Origin: Rhizobium oryzicola
Lineage (GTDB): Bacteria > Pseudomonadota > Alphaproteobacteria > Rhizobiales > Rhizobiaceae
Direction of reading: 5' to 3'
Length of the DNA: 64,000 nucleotides
Assembly: GCF_030504645.1 (NCBI RefSeq)
Contig: NZ_JAUKWQ010000010.1
Coordinates: forward strand, 114,314-178,313
In this document: one piece after another, positions 33,344 through 41,695 of the stretch
How the letters are laid out: every line of letters starts with the position of its first letter
How positions within the stretch are numbered: the stretch's first letter is position 1
The notes under the pieces: generated by a model
What the model saw: the letters and a program-made list of their open reading frames with translations, nothing else
What the model was told of the DNA's origin: nothing
The model's database searches: none
Translations under genes and position numbers: made by a program

Positions 33344-34719
33344 CTGAAACCCGCCGCATTGCTGTTCTGGATATCGGCAAGACTAATGCCAAGGTGCTGG
33401 TGCTCGATTGCGCGACCGGCGAAGAGTTGGATGTGCGACGCAGGTCGAACAAGGTTGTTCCGGGCGAACCCTATCCCCATTACGATATCGACGCGCTGTG
33501 GCACTTTTTTTGCGAAACCCTGGCGCAATTCAGCGCTGCTCCCGGCTTCGACGCGATATCCATCACCACGCATGGCGCTTCGGGCGTATTGCTTGACGAA
33601 GCTGGCGGACTGGCCATGCCGGTGCTGGATTATGAATACGAATACTCTGAGGAAATCCGGGCTGCATACGCGACGCTTCGTCCGTCCTTTTCAGAAACGT
33701 TTTCGCCCGCTCTGTCCGGCGGCCTGAACCTCGGGGCGCAGATCCATTTTCAGAAGACAGCCTTTCCGGCCGAGTTTGCGAAGGTCCGAACGATCCTGAC
33801 CTATCCGCAATACTGGGCCTATCGGCTGACGGGTGTTGCGGCAAACGAAGCGACGTCGCTCGGTTGCCATACGGATCTTTGGCAGCCGGGGCAGGGGGCA
33901 TTTTCCTCGCTGGTAGATCGTCTCGGCATTCGCGATAAGATGGCACCGGTGCGTTCCGCCTTCGATGCGCTGGGGCCGGTGCGACCGACACTGGCGGCGG
34001 AGCTTGGGCTTCAAAAGCCGGTGCCAGTCTATTGCGGCATTCATGATTCCAATGCCTCTCTGTTGCCGCATCTGGTGGGGCGTGAAGCACCCTTCGCCGT
34101 TGTCTCCACGGGCACATGGGTCATCAACTTCGCCGTGGGCGGCGATCTCCAGCATCTGGATCCGGCGCGCGATGCGCTAGCCAATGTCGATGCCTATGGC
34201 CGTGCGGTGCCCTCCTCCCGCTTCATGGGCGGCCGTGAATTCGAACTGCTGACCGCGGAGCTTGGACCCTATCCCGCAGACGCCGTTCGGGAAGCTCTGC
34301 CTGACGTCATTCAATCGCGCCTGATGTTGCTGCCCAATGTGGCGGAAGGGTCAGGGCCGTTTCCCGGCCGCAAGCGGCGCTGGGTGAACGCGGACGGGCA
34401 AGGGGAAATTAAGCGCTGGGCCGCTGCCATCCTGTATCTGGCTCTGATGACCGAGGCTTGCCTGGATCTGATCGGTGCAGACGGTCCCGTCCTGGTGGAA
34501 GGACCCTTCGCCGCCAATGCCGCCTATCTGGCGGTGTTGCAGGCCGTGCTTGGGCGGTCCGTCATTGGTCTCTCCGGTTCCACCGGTACAAGCCAAGGGG
34601 CAGCATTGCTGGCTGGCATCCGGCTTCTACCCGCCACTTCCAAGCCCGCAGAGGTTTGGGCTCTGGAGGGGCTCGCCGCCTATCGCACGGCCTGGAAAAC
34701 CGCCGTTCAGGAGAGCTGA
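33340..34719 (+). CDS. rhaK: Rhamnulose kinase of the FGGY family (RhaK)
   Basis: A 459-aa sugar kinase with the actin-like ATPase fold. The first phosphate-binding loop is LDIGKTNAKVLVLD, the catalytic region is ITTHGASGVLLDEAGG with its Asp just beyond, and the second domain has GIHDSNASLLPH and VVSTGTWVINFAVGG. It phosphorylates rhamnulose before RhaD cleavage. In R. leguminosarum, RhaK is also needed for rhamnose transport, which fits its place as last gene of the transporter operon. Confidence 0.9.
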   Translation: MTETRRIAVLDIGKTNAKVLVLDCATGEELDVRRRSNKVVPGEPYPHYDIDALWHFFCETLAQFSAAPGFDAISITTHGASGVLLDEAGGLAMPVLDYEYEYSEEIRAAYATLRPSFSETFSPALSGGLNLGAQIHFQKTAFPAEFAKVRTILTYPQYWAYRLTGVAANEATSLGCHTDLWQPGQGAFSSLVDRLGIRDKMAPVRSAFDALGPVRPTLAAELGLQKPVPVYCGIHDSNASLLPHLVGREAPFAVVSTGTWVINFAVGGDLQHLDPARDALANVDAYGRAVPSSRFMGGREFELLTAELGPYPADAVREALPDVIQSRLMLLPNVAEGSGPFPGRKRRWVNADGQGEIKRWAAAILYLALMTEACLDLIGADGPVLVEGPFAANAAYLAVLQAVLGRSVIGLSGSTGTSQGAALLAGIRLLPATSKPAEVWALEGLAAYRTAWKTAVQES

Positions 34720-34787
34720 GGAACTCTGCTGGCTTCCGCCGGTTAGTGCCATGACAACCCCAATGGAACGAACCCAAGAGGATTGAC

Positions 34788-35303
34788 ATGGCAGAAGCCA
34801 ATGAAACCCGCGATATCTTCGTGACGGGCCTGAAAAATGCCCATGCCATGGAGAACCAGGCGCTTTCCATCATGAAACCGCAGGTCTCCCGCATCGAGAA
34901 CTACCCGGAAGTGGCCCAGAAGCTGGAGCAGCATATCCGCGAAACCGAAGGCCAGATCGCGCGTCTCGATGAGATCCTGGGCAGCCTGTCCGAAAGCCAT
35001 TCCTCGCTGAAGGACATGGCACTATCGATGACCGGCGCCATGGCGGCACTTGGCCATACGGTTGCCGGTGACGAGATCATCAAGAATTCGTTTGCCAACT
35101 TCGCTTTCGAGAATTTCGAGATCGCGGCCTACAAGTCCCTGCTGACGGTCGCGGAACTTGGCGGCTTCCCGGCGGCCATGAGTGGTCTGAAGGCCAATCT
35201 GGATGAAGAGGTGAACATGGCCCAGTGGATCGACCATAACCTCCGCAGCCTGACCATCAAGTTTGCTTCGCTCAAGGAAGCCGGCCAGACCGCCAAGGTC
35301 TGA
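34788..35303 (+). CDS. DUF892 (YciE/YciF-like) ferritin-like protein
   Basis: A 171-aa all-helical protein. DIFVTGLKNAHAMENQALSI, RIENYPEVAQKLEQHI with ETEGQIARLDEIL, and FEIAAYKSLLTVAE give the Glu/His spacing of a di-iron four-helix bundle. DUF892 proteins are often induced by stress; the function is not settled. AAGAGGAT precedes the ATG. It is monocistronic, with a hairpin downstream. Confidence 0.85.
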   Translation: MAEANETRDIFVTGLKNAHAMENQALSIMKPQVSRIENYPEVAQKLEQHIRETEGQIARLDEILGSLSESHSSLKDMALSMTGAMAALGHTVAGDEIIKNSFANFAFENFEIAAYKSLLTVAELGGFPAAMSGLKANLDEEVNMAQWIDHNLRSLTIKFASLKEAGQTAKV

Positions 35304-35351
35304 TACTCTTTCCGACAGCCTGCATTTCGATTGCTGTATGTTCGGGAGAAG

Positions 35352-35388
35352 ATGCCCCGTCGTGCTCTTGCGCATTACGGGGCATTAT
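35352..35388 (+). terminator. Hairpin after the DUF892 gene
   Basis: ATGCCCCGT and ACGGGGCAT form a 9-bp stem with a 16-nt loop, followed by TATTG. It also marks the upstream border of the ars operon. Confidence 0.6.
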
Positions 35389-35426
35389 TGTATCTGTTAT
35401 TTCAATTTTCATAGGAATGTTGAATT

Positions 35427-35783
35427 ATGGATGAGAGGCAGGCTGTCGGGCTCTTCAGTGCCCTATCGCAGGAGACGCGTCTTGCGATCATCCGTATGCT
35501 GGTTGTGGCTGGCCCGCAGGGCATGGCCGCTGGTGCCGTCGCGGAAGCGGCAGGTGTGTCGCCGTCGAACGTGTCCTTTCACCTCAAGGAGTTGGAGCGA
35601 GCGGGGCTGGTCTCCGCCCAGAGGGAATCGCGCTCGATCATCTACTGCGCAGCCTATGAGCAACTGTCCGCCCTCATCCGCTTCCTGATGGAAGACTGCT
35701 GCCAAGGCCGTCCGGAGATCTGCGCGCAGGGGAAGATTTTTGCCAGGGAGTGCTGCGCGGCCACGCCCGCGGAGAGCGTGTGA
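35427..35783 (+). CDS. arsR: ArsR-family arsenite-responsive repressor
   Basis: A 118-aa winged-helix repressor. LFSALSQETRLAIIRMLVV opens the protein; the recognition helix is GVSPSNVSFHLKELERAGLV and the wing RESRSIIYCAAYEQ. Cysteine-rich motifs in the C-terminal tail (EDCC, PEIC, RECC) could bind As(III), as in the C-terminal-site ArsR subtypes; the ELCVCDL site of E. coli ArsR is absent. It is the first gene of the ars operon and lies one base from aqpS. Confidence 0.9.
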   Translation: MDERQAVGLFSALSQETRLAIIRMLVVAGPQGMAAGAVAEAAGVSPSNVSFHLKELERAGLVSAQRESRSIIYCAAYEQLSALIRFLMEDCCQGRPEICAQGKIFARECCAATPAESV

Positions 35784-35784
35784 G

Positions 35785-36483
35785 ATGGCGGTCGATCTGC
35801 AGCGCCGCCTGGCCGCCGAGGCTCTGGGAACAGCACTGCTGGTCGCGGCAGTGGTCGGTTCAGGCATTATGGCGGACCGATTGACCGGGGATTCTGCTCT
35901 GGCCCTCCTGTGCAATGCGATTGCGACCGGGGCGGTCTTGTTCGTTCTGATATCGATCCTTGGTCCGATCTCGGGTGCGCATCTCAACCCGGCAGTGACG
36001 ATGACCTTTGCGCTTCGCAAGGACATCAGCATTTCAACGTCGTTGGCATATGTCGCGGCGCAGATCGTCGGCGGTGTTGCCGGAACGATGTTGGCCCACG
36101 CCATGTTCGATTTGTCGCTTCTGCAGATGTCGCAGACGGTGCGCACCGGGCCAGCCCAGTGGCTGGCGGAAGCAGTCGCGACATTCGGACTGCTCCTGAC
36201 AATTTTCGGCGGATTGCGTTTGAGGGCAGATGCCGTGCCTTCACTGGTGGCACTTTACATCACATCTGCCTATTGGTTTACCGCATCAACCTCCTTTGCC
36301 AATCCTGCCGTGACCATCGCGCGCAGCTTCACCAACACGTTTTCGGGCATTCGCCTTGCTGATGTGCCGGGCTTCATCATGGTGCAGTTGATCAGCGCCG
36401 TGATCGCCGGATGGTTTGCAGCCTGGTTGTTTGCCGAACAGCATGACCACTCTTCATTGATCACAGCCGAAGGAGCTGACTGA
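35785..36483 (+). CDS. aqpS: Aquaglyceroporin AqpS (arsenite channel)
   Basis: A 232-aa membrane channel of the MIP family. Six membrane segments and both NPA boxes are present (AHLNPAVTM and FANPAVTIARSF). In Sinorhizobium meliloti the same arsR-aqpS-arsC-arsH operon lacks ArsB, and AqpS lets As(III) made by ArsC flow out. I chose ATG 35785, directly after the arsR stop; the longer frame starts inside arsR. Confidence 0.93.
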   Translation: MAVDLQRRLAAEALGTALLVAAVVGSGIMADRLTGDSALALLCNAIATGAVLFVLISILGPISGAHLNPAVTMTFALRKDISISTSLAYVAAQIVGGVAGTMLAHAMFDLSLLQMSQTVRTGPAQWLAEAVATFGLLLTIFGGLRLRADAVPSLVALYITSAYWFTASTSFANPAVTIARSFTNTFSGIRLADVPGFIMVQLISAVIAGWFAAWLFAEQHDHSSLITAEGAD

Positions 36484-36485
36484 CC

Positions 36486-36908
36486 ATGGATGTTACGATT
36501 TACCACAATCCGGCCTGCGGCACCTCGCGCAATACGCTTGCTCTCATTCGTCATGCCGGCATCGAGCCCACGGTCATCGAATATTTGAAGACGCCGCCGG
36601 CGCGTGACGTGTTGCAGAAGATGATTTCCGATGCAGGCCTCACTGTTCGACAAGCCATTCGCGAGAAGGGCACGCCCTATGCGGAACTCGGTCTTGACGA
36701 TCCTGACCTCACCGACGAGCAGCTGCTGGATGCCATGCTGGCGCATCCGATCCTGATCAACCGTCCTTTCGTTGTGACGCCTCTGGGCACGCGTCTGTCG
36801 CGACCGTCGGAAGTGGCGCTCGACATCCTTCCGGATAGCTTCAAGGGACCGTTCCTCAAGGAGGACGGCGAACCCATATTGGATGCAGAGGGAAAGCGCA
36901 TTGTCTGA
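36486..36908 (+). CDS. arsC: Arsenate reductase, glutaredoxin-dependent type
   Basis: A 140-aa enzyme that reduces arsenate to arsenite with glutaredoxin and glutathione. The catalytic cysteine lies in YHNPACGTSRNTLALI (about residue 12), and the conserved arginines lie around VTPLGTRLSRPSE and in the LIRH helix. It begins directly after the aqpS stop. Its product is exported through AqpS. Confidence 0.95.
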   Translation: MDVTIYHNPACGTSRNTLALIRHAGIEPTVIEYLKTPPARDVLQKMISDAGLTVRQAIREKGTPYAELGLDDPDLTDEQLLDAMLAHPILINRPFVVTPLGTRLSRPSEVALDILPDSFKGPFLKEDGEPILDAEGKRIV

Positions 36909-37620
36909 CCGTCTTTTTGACCTGCCTGCCGTTGATGTTCGCCACCTGAAACCATTTGAGCCCGAGGCTTTGCGGGCACCCTTTTCCACCCATAAGCCTC
37001 GTATTCTGGTGCTGTATGGTTCTCTCCGGGCAATTTCCTATAGCCGGCTACTGGCTGAGGAGGCCGGGCGTCTGCTGACGCATTTCGGCTGCGAGGTTCG
37101 CTTCTTCGATCCGCGAGGTCTCCCGTTTCCAGATGCCGAGCCCGTTAGTCATCCCAAGGTTCAGGAATTGCGGGACCTGTCGCAATGGTCGGAAGGCCAA
37201 GTCTGGGTCAGCCCGGAGCGGCACGGCGCGATAACGGGTATCATGAAGGCGCAGATCGACTGGATTCCGTTGTCCATTGGCGCCATCCGTCCGACGCAGG
37301 GCAAGACGCTTGCCCTCTTCCAGGTGTCCGGAGGATCGCAATCCTTCAATGCTGTCAACCAGATGCGCATTCTCGGTCGCTGGATGCGAATGATCACCAT
37401 TCCCAATCAGTCGTCGGTCGCCAAGGCCTACCAGGAGTTTGATGAACACGGCCGGATGAAGCCATCGAGTTATTATGACCGGGTCGTGGATGTCTGCGAG
37501 GAACTGGTGAAGTTCACCTATCTCACACGCGATGTGTCTGGCTATTTGACCGATCGCTATAGCGAGCGGAAAGAGGATGCGGACAAACTCGAACAGCGTG
37601 CGAAGCCCACATCGATATGA
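36901..37620 (+). CDS. arsH: ArsH, NADPH-dependent FMN oxidoreductase
   Basis: A flavodoxin-like enzyme of about 239 aa that oxidises trivalent organoarsenicals and confers arsenic tolerance. Motifs: ILVLYGSLRAISYSRLLAEE (FMN phosphate loop), EVRFFDPRGLPFPDAEP, WVSPERHGAITGIMKAQIDW and VSGGSQSFNAVNQMRILGRW. The start is uncertain. TTG 36901 overlaps the arsC stop and follows AGAGGGAAAG, while ATG 36883 has no good ribosome-binding site. The stop overlaps the next gene by four bases. Confidence 0.92.
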   Translation: MSDRLFDLPAVDVRHLKPFEPEALRAPFSTHKPRILVLYGSLRAISYSRLLAEEAGRLLTHFGCEVRFFDPRGLPFPDAEPVSHPKVQELRDLSQWSEGQVWVSPERHGAITGIMKAQIDWIPLSIGAIRPTQGKTLALFQVSGGSQSFNAVNQMRILGRWMRMITIPNQSSVAKAYQEFDEHGRMKPSSYYDRVVDVCEELVKFTYLTRDVSGYLTDRYSERKEDADKLEQRAKPTSI

Positions 37621-38843
37621 ATGAACGTCCGCCACTTGCAGCCATTGCCGCACTCGGGATCACGCAGATCATCGGCTATGGCACGCTCTACTACAGCTTC
37701 AGCATTCTGGCGCCCGACATGGCGCGTGATTTCGGCTGGTCCGTGGATTGGGTTTTCGGCTTCCTCTCGGCCGCCCTTTTCATGTCCGGGCTGACGGCGC
37801 CCTATGCCGGCCGGCTGATGGATCGCTTCGGCACGGGCCGCGTGATGGCCCTAGGGTCCGTTGCGGCATCTCTGTCACTCATGCTCTGCGCGCTTGCGCC
37901 CAACAGGGTGATCTTCCTTCTGGGCATTCTGCTGACGGAGCTTTCCGCCAATCTCGTGCAATATGGCGCGGCCTTTGCCATGCTGGTTGAGATCGGACCT
38001 CGTCAGGGTGCGCGCAGCATCACCTATCTCACGCTGATTGCCGGCTTTGCCTCGACCATCTTCTGGCCTTTTACGACGTTTCTGCATGAGCATCTCGCCT
38101 GGCATCAGGTCTACTGGCTGTTTGCCGCGTTCAATCTGCTGATCTGCCTGCCCTTGCATGTCTGGCTCAGTCTTTACAGGCGGGGTGGAGGACGCGTTCT
38201 GAGTGCTTCCGATGCCACGGCTCGGTCCGTGGCAGGCCTGTTACCCCTCAATGCGCAAAAGCACAGTTTCCGGCTCATGCTGGCGGGAATGGGCCTCATT
38301 GCCTTCGTCAACACAGCGCTGCTTTTTCACCTTGTGCCCGTGCTGCGGGGGCTCGGTCTCGGAGAGGCGGCCGTTCTGGTTGCGACGCTGTTCGGCCCGG
38401 CCCAGGTGCTGAGCCGGTTTACCAACATGATCTTCGGCAAAAACCTGAGCGTCCTGCATCTTGCCGTGCTGACAGCGGTTCTGCCGCCCCTCGCCATTTT
38501 GGTTCTGGTCCTGAGCTATCCCTGGACCTTCGGCAGCATCCTGTTCGCGATAGTGTTTGGCTTCGGGTCCGGCCTGTCCAGCATCGTGGCTGGCACCTTG
38601 CCCCTGTCTCTTTTTGGCAGCGAGGGCTATGGCGCCCGCCAGGGGCAGTTGACGCTGGTTCGCCTCGGCGCCTCCGCGCTTTCACCCTTCGGGCTCGCCT
38701 TCTTGCTGGAGCGGGCCGGTCCGGATCTAGTGCTCTGGTCGCTCATCCTGCTTGGACTGCTCAGCCTCGGTTTCTTTATTGCGCTGGCGCGGTCCGGAAA
38801 CCGCGCCATGCAAGCGGCTCAACCTGCCGATAGGGGCAGCTGA
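37617..38843 (+). CDS. MFS transporter, last gene of the ars operon (ArsK-like candidate)
   Basis: A 408-aa protein with twelve hydrophobic segments and an MFS A-loop GRLMDRFGTGRVMAL after TM2. It is translationally coupled to arsH (ATGA). In Agrobacterium an MFS protein, ArsK, exports arsenite, antimonite and trivalent organoarsenicals, so a similar efflux role is plausible, but this rests on context alone. The stop codon is immediately followed, with no intervening base, by the stop codon of the convergent catalase gene. Confidence 0.75.
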   Translation: MNERPPLAAIAALGITQIIGYGTLYYSFSILAPDMARDFGWSVDWVFGFLSAALFMSGLTAPYAGRLMDRFGTGRVMALGSVAASLSLMLCALAPNRVIFLLGILLTELSANLVQYGAAFAMLVEIGPRQGARSITYLTLIAGFASTIFWPFTTFLHEHLAWHQVYWLFAAFNLLICLPLHVWLSLYRRGGGRVLSASDATARSVAGLLPLNAQKHSFRLMLAGMGLIAFVNTALLFHLVPVLRGLGLGEAAVLVATLFGPAQVLSRFTNMIFGKNLSVLHLAVLTAVLPPLAILVLVLSYPWTFGSILFAIVFGFGSGLSSIVAGTLPLSLFGSEGYGARQGQLTLVRLGASALSPFGLAFLLERAGPDLVLWSLILLGLLSLGFFIALARSGNRAMQAAQPADRGS

Positions 38844-40559
38844 TTATTCTGCGGCCTGCTCGGTTATGGACTGACCGGGCAGCTTGCCCATCAGCACCTC
38901 CTCCGCCGTTGCCCGGTGGTTCTTTACCGAGCTTGTCCACTGGCCCCAGACGGTCCGGTCAATGCGGTCGCTGTTGCGGCCCAGGTTCTGCATGCGCCGC
39001 TCGTCTTCCTCCGTCAGCACCTGTCTGGGAAGCGGGCCAAGGTTGCGGACGTCTTCTGCAGTCAGCCCAAGCTTTTCGCCGACGCGGCGACCGTAATCGT
39101 CATGGATCAGGAAGAAGTGCCAGACCATGCGCTTCTGGACGTCCCGCTCACATTGAGAGAGGAGATCGCCCATATTGAAGATCAGGTCATCGCGCTCCCA
39201 GTCCATCATGGTGCAGAAGCGGCCGCGCGCCTGCACATAATCATTGCGCCGCTCCAGCACGGCCCGCGTCAGACGACCGTGGATTTCCGGCGGATTATTG
39301 GGTTCCTCGCGCGGGCTTTCCTTGAGACCATCATGGATGGAGGGCTCGTAATTGACATGCGGGTTCTGACCGGGCGCAAGATCGCGCTGGAAACTCATTT
39401 GTCCGCCGGTGAGATTGGTCGATACTTTGGCATTCCTGGCCTGATTGACAGGCAGCTGCAAGTAGTTGGTACCGACACGATAGCGCTGAGTATCGGAGTA
39501 GGAGAAGGTCCGGCCCACCAGCATCTTGTCGTCGGAGAAATCCAGACCGTCCACCAGAACGCCCGTGCCCATGGCGATCTGCTCATTCTCGTTGAAGAAG
39601 TCTTCCACATTGCGGTTGAGCGTCATGGTGCCGATGTGGCGCAGCGGAAAATCGCTTTCCGGCCAGATCTTTGTGTCGTCCAGCGGGTCCCAGTCGAGTT
39701 CCGGGTGGTCGTGATCCTCCATGATCTGCACATACATATCCCATTGCGGGTACTCGCCGCGCTCGATGGCGGTGAACAGATCCTTGGAGGCGGAACCGAA
39801 ATCCTGACCTTGCACCTTGGCAGCTTCCGCAGCCGTGAGGCTCGACAGACCGCAACGCGGGTGGAAGTGGTACTTCACCAGTACCGTCTCACCCCGGTCA
39901 TTCACCATCTTGTAGGTGTTGACGCCAAAGCCTTCCATGTGACGGTAGCTTGCCGGAATGCCGCGCGGGGAAAACAGATGCGTCAGCATATGCATGCTTT
40001 CCGGCGTCTGGCTCATGAAATCGAAGATGCGGTTCGGCTCTTGCCGGAAGGTCACGGGGTCTGGCTTCAACGAGTGGATGACATCCGGAAACTTGATCGC
40101 ATCCCGGATGAAGAAGACGGCGAGATTGTTGCCGACGAGATCCCAGTTGCCGTCTTCGGTATAGAATTTGACGGCAAAGCCACGCGGGTCGCGCGCGACT
40201 TCCGAGGAATCCCGCCCGCCGATGACGGTCGAGAAGCGAATGGCGAGCGGTGTCTTCTTGCCCGACTTCTGGAACAGCTTTGCGCGGGTATACTTCGATG
40301 CCGGTTCATCACCGATCTTGCCCGTTGCCTCGAACTCCCCATAGCAGACGAAACCGCGGGCATGCACCACGCGTTCGGGGATGCGCTCCCGGTCGAAGTG
40401 GGTGATCTTTTCCAGGAATTGGTAGTTCTCGAGCGTGGCGGGGCCGCGGGCGCCGACGGTGCGTGTCGATTGATTGTTGGCGATGGGGTGCCCCTGCCGA
40501 TTGGTCAGGGTTCTGTCGTCCGTGCCGGGTCGCATGTTGCTGCCGTCATTCTTGTCCAT
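38844..40559 (-). CDS. Monofunctional heme catalase
   Basis: A 571-aa enzyme that splits hydrogen peroxide. The distal histidine lies in RIPERVVHARGFVCYGEF and the distal asparagine in DLVGNNLAVFFIRD. The proximal heme-ligand region reads GRTFSYSDTQRYRVGTNYL. The C-terminus is longer than in the smallest catalases (about 480 aa) but lacks the flavodoxin domain of the large HPII type. I chose ATG 40559 (MDKNDGS), preceded by GGAAAGGGACGG. Confidence 0.93.
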   Translation of the reverse strand: MDKNDGSNMRPGTDDRTLTNRQGHPIANNQSTRTVGARGPATLENYQFLEKITHFDRERIPERVVHARGFVCYGEFEATGKIGDEPASKYTRAKLFQKSGKKTPLAIRFSTVIGGRDSSEVARDPRGFAVKFYTEDGNWDLVGNNLAVFFIRDAIKFPDVIHSLKPDPVTFRQEPNRIFDFMSQTPESMHMLTHLFSPRGIPASYRHMEGFGVNTYKMVNDRGETVLVKYHFHPRCGLSSLTAAEAAKVQGQDFGSASKDLFTAIERGEYPQWDMYVQIMEDHDHPELDWDPLDDTKIWPESDFPLRHIGTMTLNRNVEDFFNENEQIAMGTGVLVDGLDFSDDKMLVGRTFSYSDTQRYRVGTNYLQLPVNQARNAKVSTNLTGGQMSFQRDLAPGQNPHVNYEPSIHDGLKESPREEPNNPPEIHGRLTRAVLERRNDYVQARGRFCTMMDWERDDLIFNMGDLLSQCERDVQKRMVWHFFLIHDDYGRRVGEKLGLTAEDVRNLGPLPRQVLTEEDERRMQNLGRNSDRIDRTVWGQWTSSVKNHRATAEEVLMGKLPGQSITEQAAE

Positions 40560-40674
40560 ATCCGTCCCTTTCCTGCTAAAGGCCAACGTCCTTCAACACA
40601 GGGTCACAGGCTGAAGAACGTCGGTGCCTAACCTGCAGACGGAGTGGATGTTCCGATAGGATGAAGCGGAGGCG

Positions 40675-41670
40675 TCAGAGGAAGCGGTCGCGCCAGGCTT
40701 TCTGTGCGCCTTCAACGGGAAGCGCGGTTGCCTCATAGATGCCGCGGGCTGTGGCACGCGCAAAGGTGAGCGTCGCCAGATGGCAGAGTTCCATGAAGTC
40801 GAGCGGTTCATCGAGCGCAAGGCTGCCGGTGGAGGCGGCGAAGATCGTATCACCATCGGCAGGCAGATGGGCCGGTAGGACGGCGCGGGCCAGACCGTCA
40901 TGCGCCATGATGGAAAGACGGTGGGCCTGTGCCTTGGTGAGAATTGCATCGGTCACCACAAGACCGATGGTCGTGGCCTTCAGGTTCACGCCCTTCAATC
41001 GCATCGATAGATCGTCGGCTGTGAATTGGGCGGGTAGGCCCATGCCACCAAATTCAGTCCCGCCTTCGAAGGGAGCGGCCCAGAAATGGGGGCCGTCTCC
41101 GACAGTGGCGGAACCCAGCGCATTGACTGCGACGAGAGCGGCAATCTTGTGCCCTTTTGGCGTCACGGCGCTGGCAGAGCCCAAGCCGCCCTTGAAGGTG
41201 GCCGTGGTGGCACCGGTGCCGGCGCCGACCGTACCCAATGCAAAGGCGCCCTTGGCGGCAGCCTTGAAGGCTTCATAGCCCATGTCCCGATAGGGCGAAT
41301 GCAGGCCCCAATCCTTGTTGCCGCCATTCAGCAGATCCATCAGGATCGCCTGCGGCACGATCGGCACGCGTGTCGTGCCCACCTGCAATCCTCGACCCTC
41401 TTCCCGAAGACCCGCCTGCACGCCCCCTGCAGCATCGAGGCCAAAGGCCGAGCCGCCAGAGAGAACCAGCGCATCTACCTTTTCGACTGTCATGGCGGGA
41501 TCGAGAAGGGCGGTATCACGCCCGCCCGGTGCGCCCCCTAGCACGATGCCGGACGCAATGGCGGGTTCATCGAACACCACCACCGTCACACCTGAACCAA
41601 GCTGAAGATCGGTCGCGTGGCCAACGCTCACGCCCTCGATGTCGGTCAGGAGATTGAGGGGCGCTGCCAT
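40675..41670 (-). CDS. P1/S58-family aminopeptidase (DmpA-like)
   Basis: A 331-aa Ntn-type peptidase (L-aminopeptidase / D-amidase-esterase family). The precursor cleaves itself before a serine, here in GGLGSASAVTPKG (about residue 168). NLLTDIEGVSVGHATD at the N-terminus and VDALVLSGGSAFGLDAAGG are family signatures. I chose ATG 41670, as the upstream frame overlaps the preceding gene. It lies 25 bp behind the FAD oxidoreductase and is probably cotranscribed, which suggests that the pair handles amino-acid amides or gamma-glutamyl-type compounds. Confidence 0.87.
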   Translation of the reverse strand: MAAPLNLLTDIEGVSVGHATDLQLGSGVTVVVFDEPAIASGIVLGGAPGGRDTALLDPAMTVEKVDALVLSGGSAFGLDAAGGVQAGLREEGRGLQVGTTRVPIVPQAILMDLLNGGNKDWGLHSPYRDMGYEAFKAAAKGAFALGTVGAGTGATTATFKGGLGSASAVTPKGHKIAALVAVNALGSATVGDGPHFWAAPFEGGTEFGGMGLPAQFTADDLSMRLKGVNLKATTIGLVVTDAILTKAQAHRLSIMAHDGLARAVLPAHLPADGDTIFAASTGSLALDEPLDFMELCHLATLTFARATARGIYEATALPVEGAQKAWRDRFL

Positions 41671-41695
41671 GGGATCAGTCCTTGAGGTATCGGAA

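Noticed and set aside
34788..35303. A Dps or bacterioferritin assignment for the DUF892 protein
   Set aside because: It lacks the Dps ferroxidase motif and the bacterioferritin heme-binding Met region; the YciE/YciF-like pattern fits better.
38916..40631. A 571-codon plus-strand frame opposite the catalase gene
   Set aside because: A mirror frame caused by GC-rich codon bias; its translation has no recognisable motif and catalase is clear on the minus strand.
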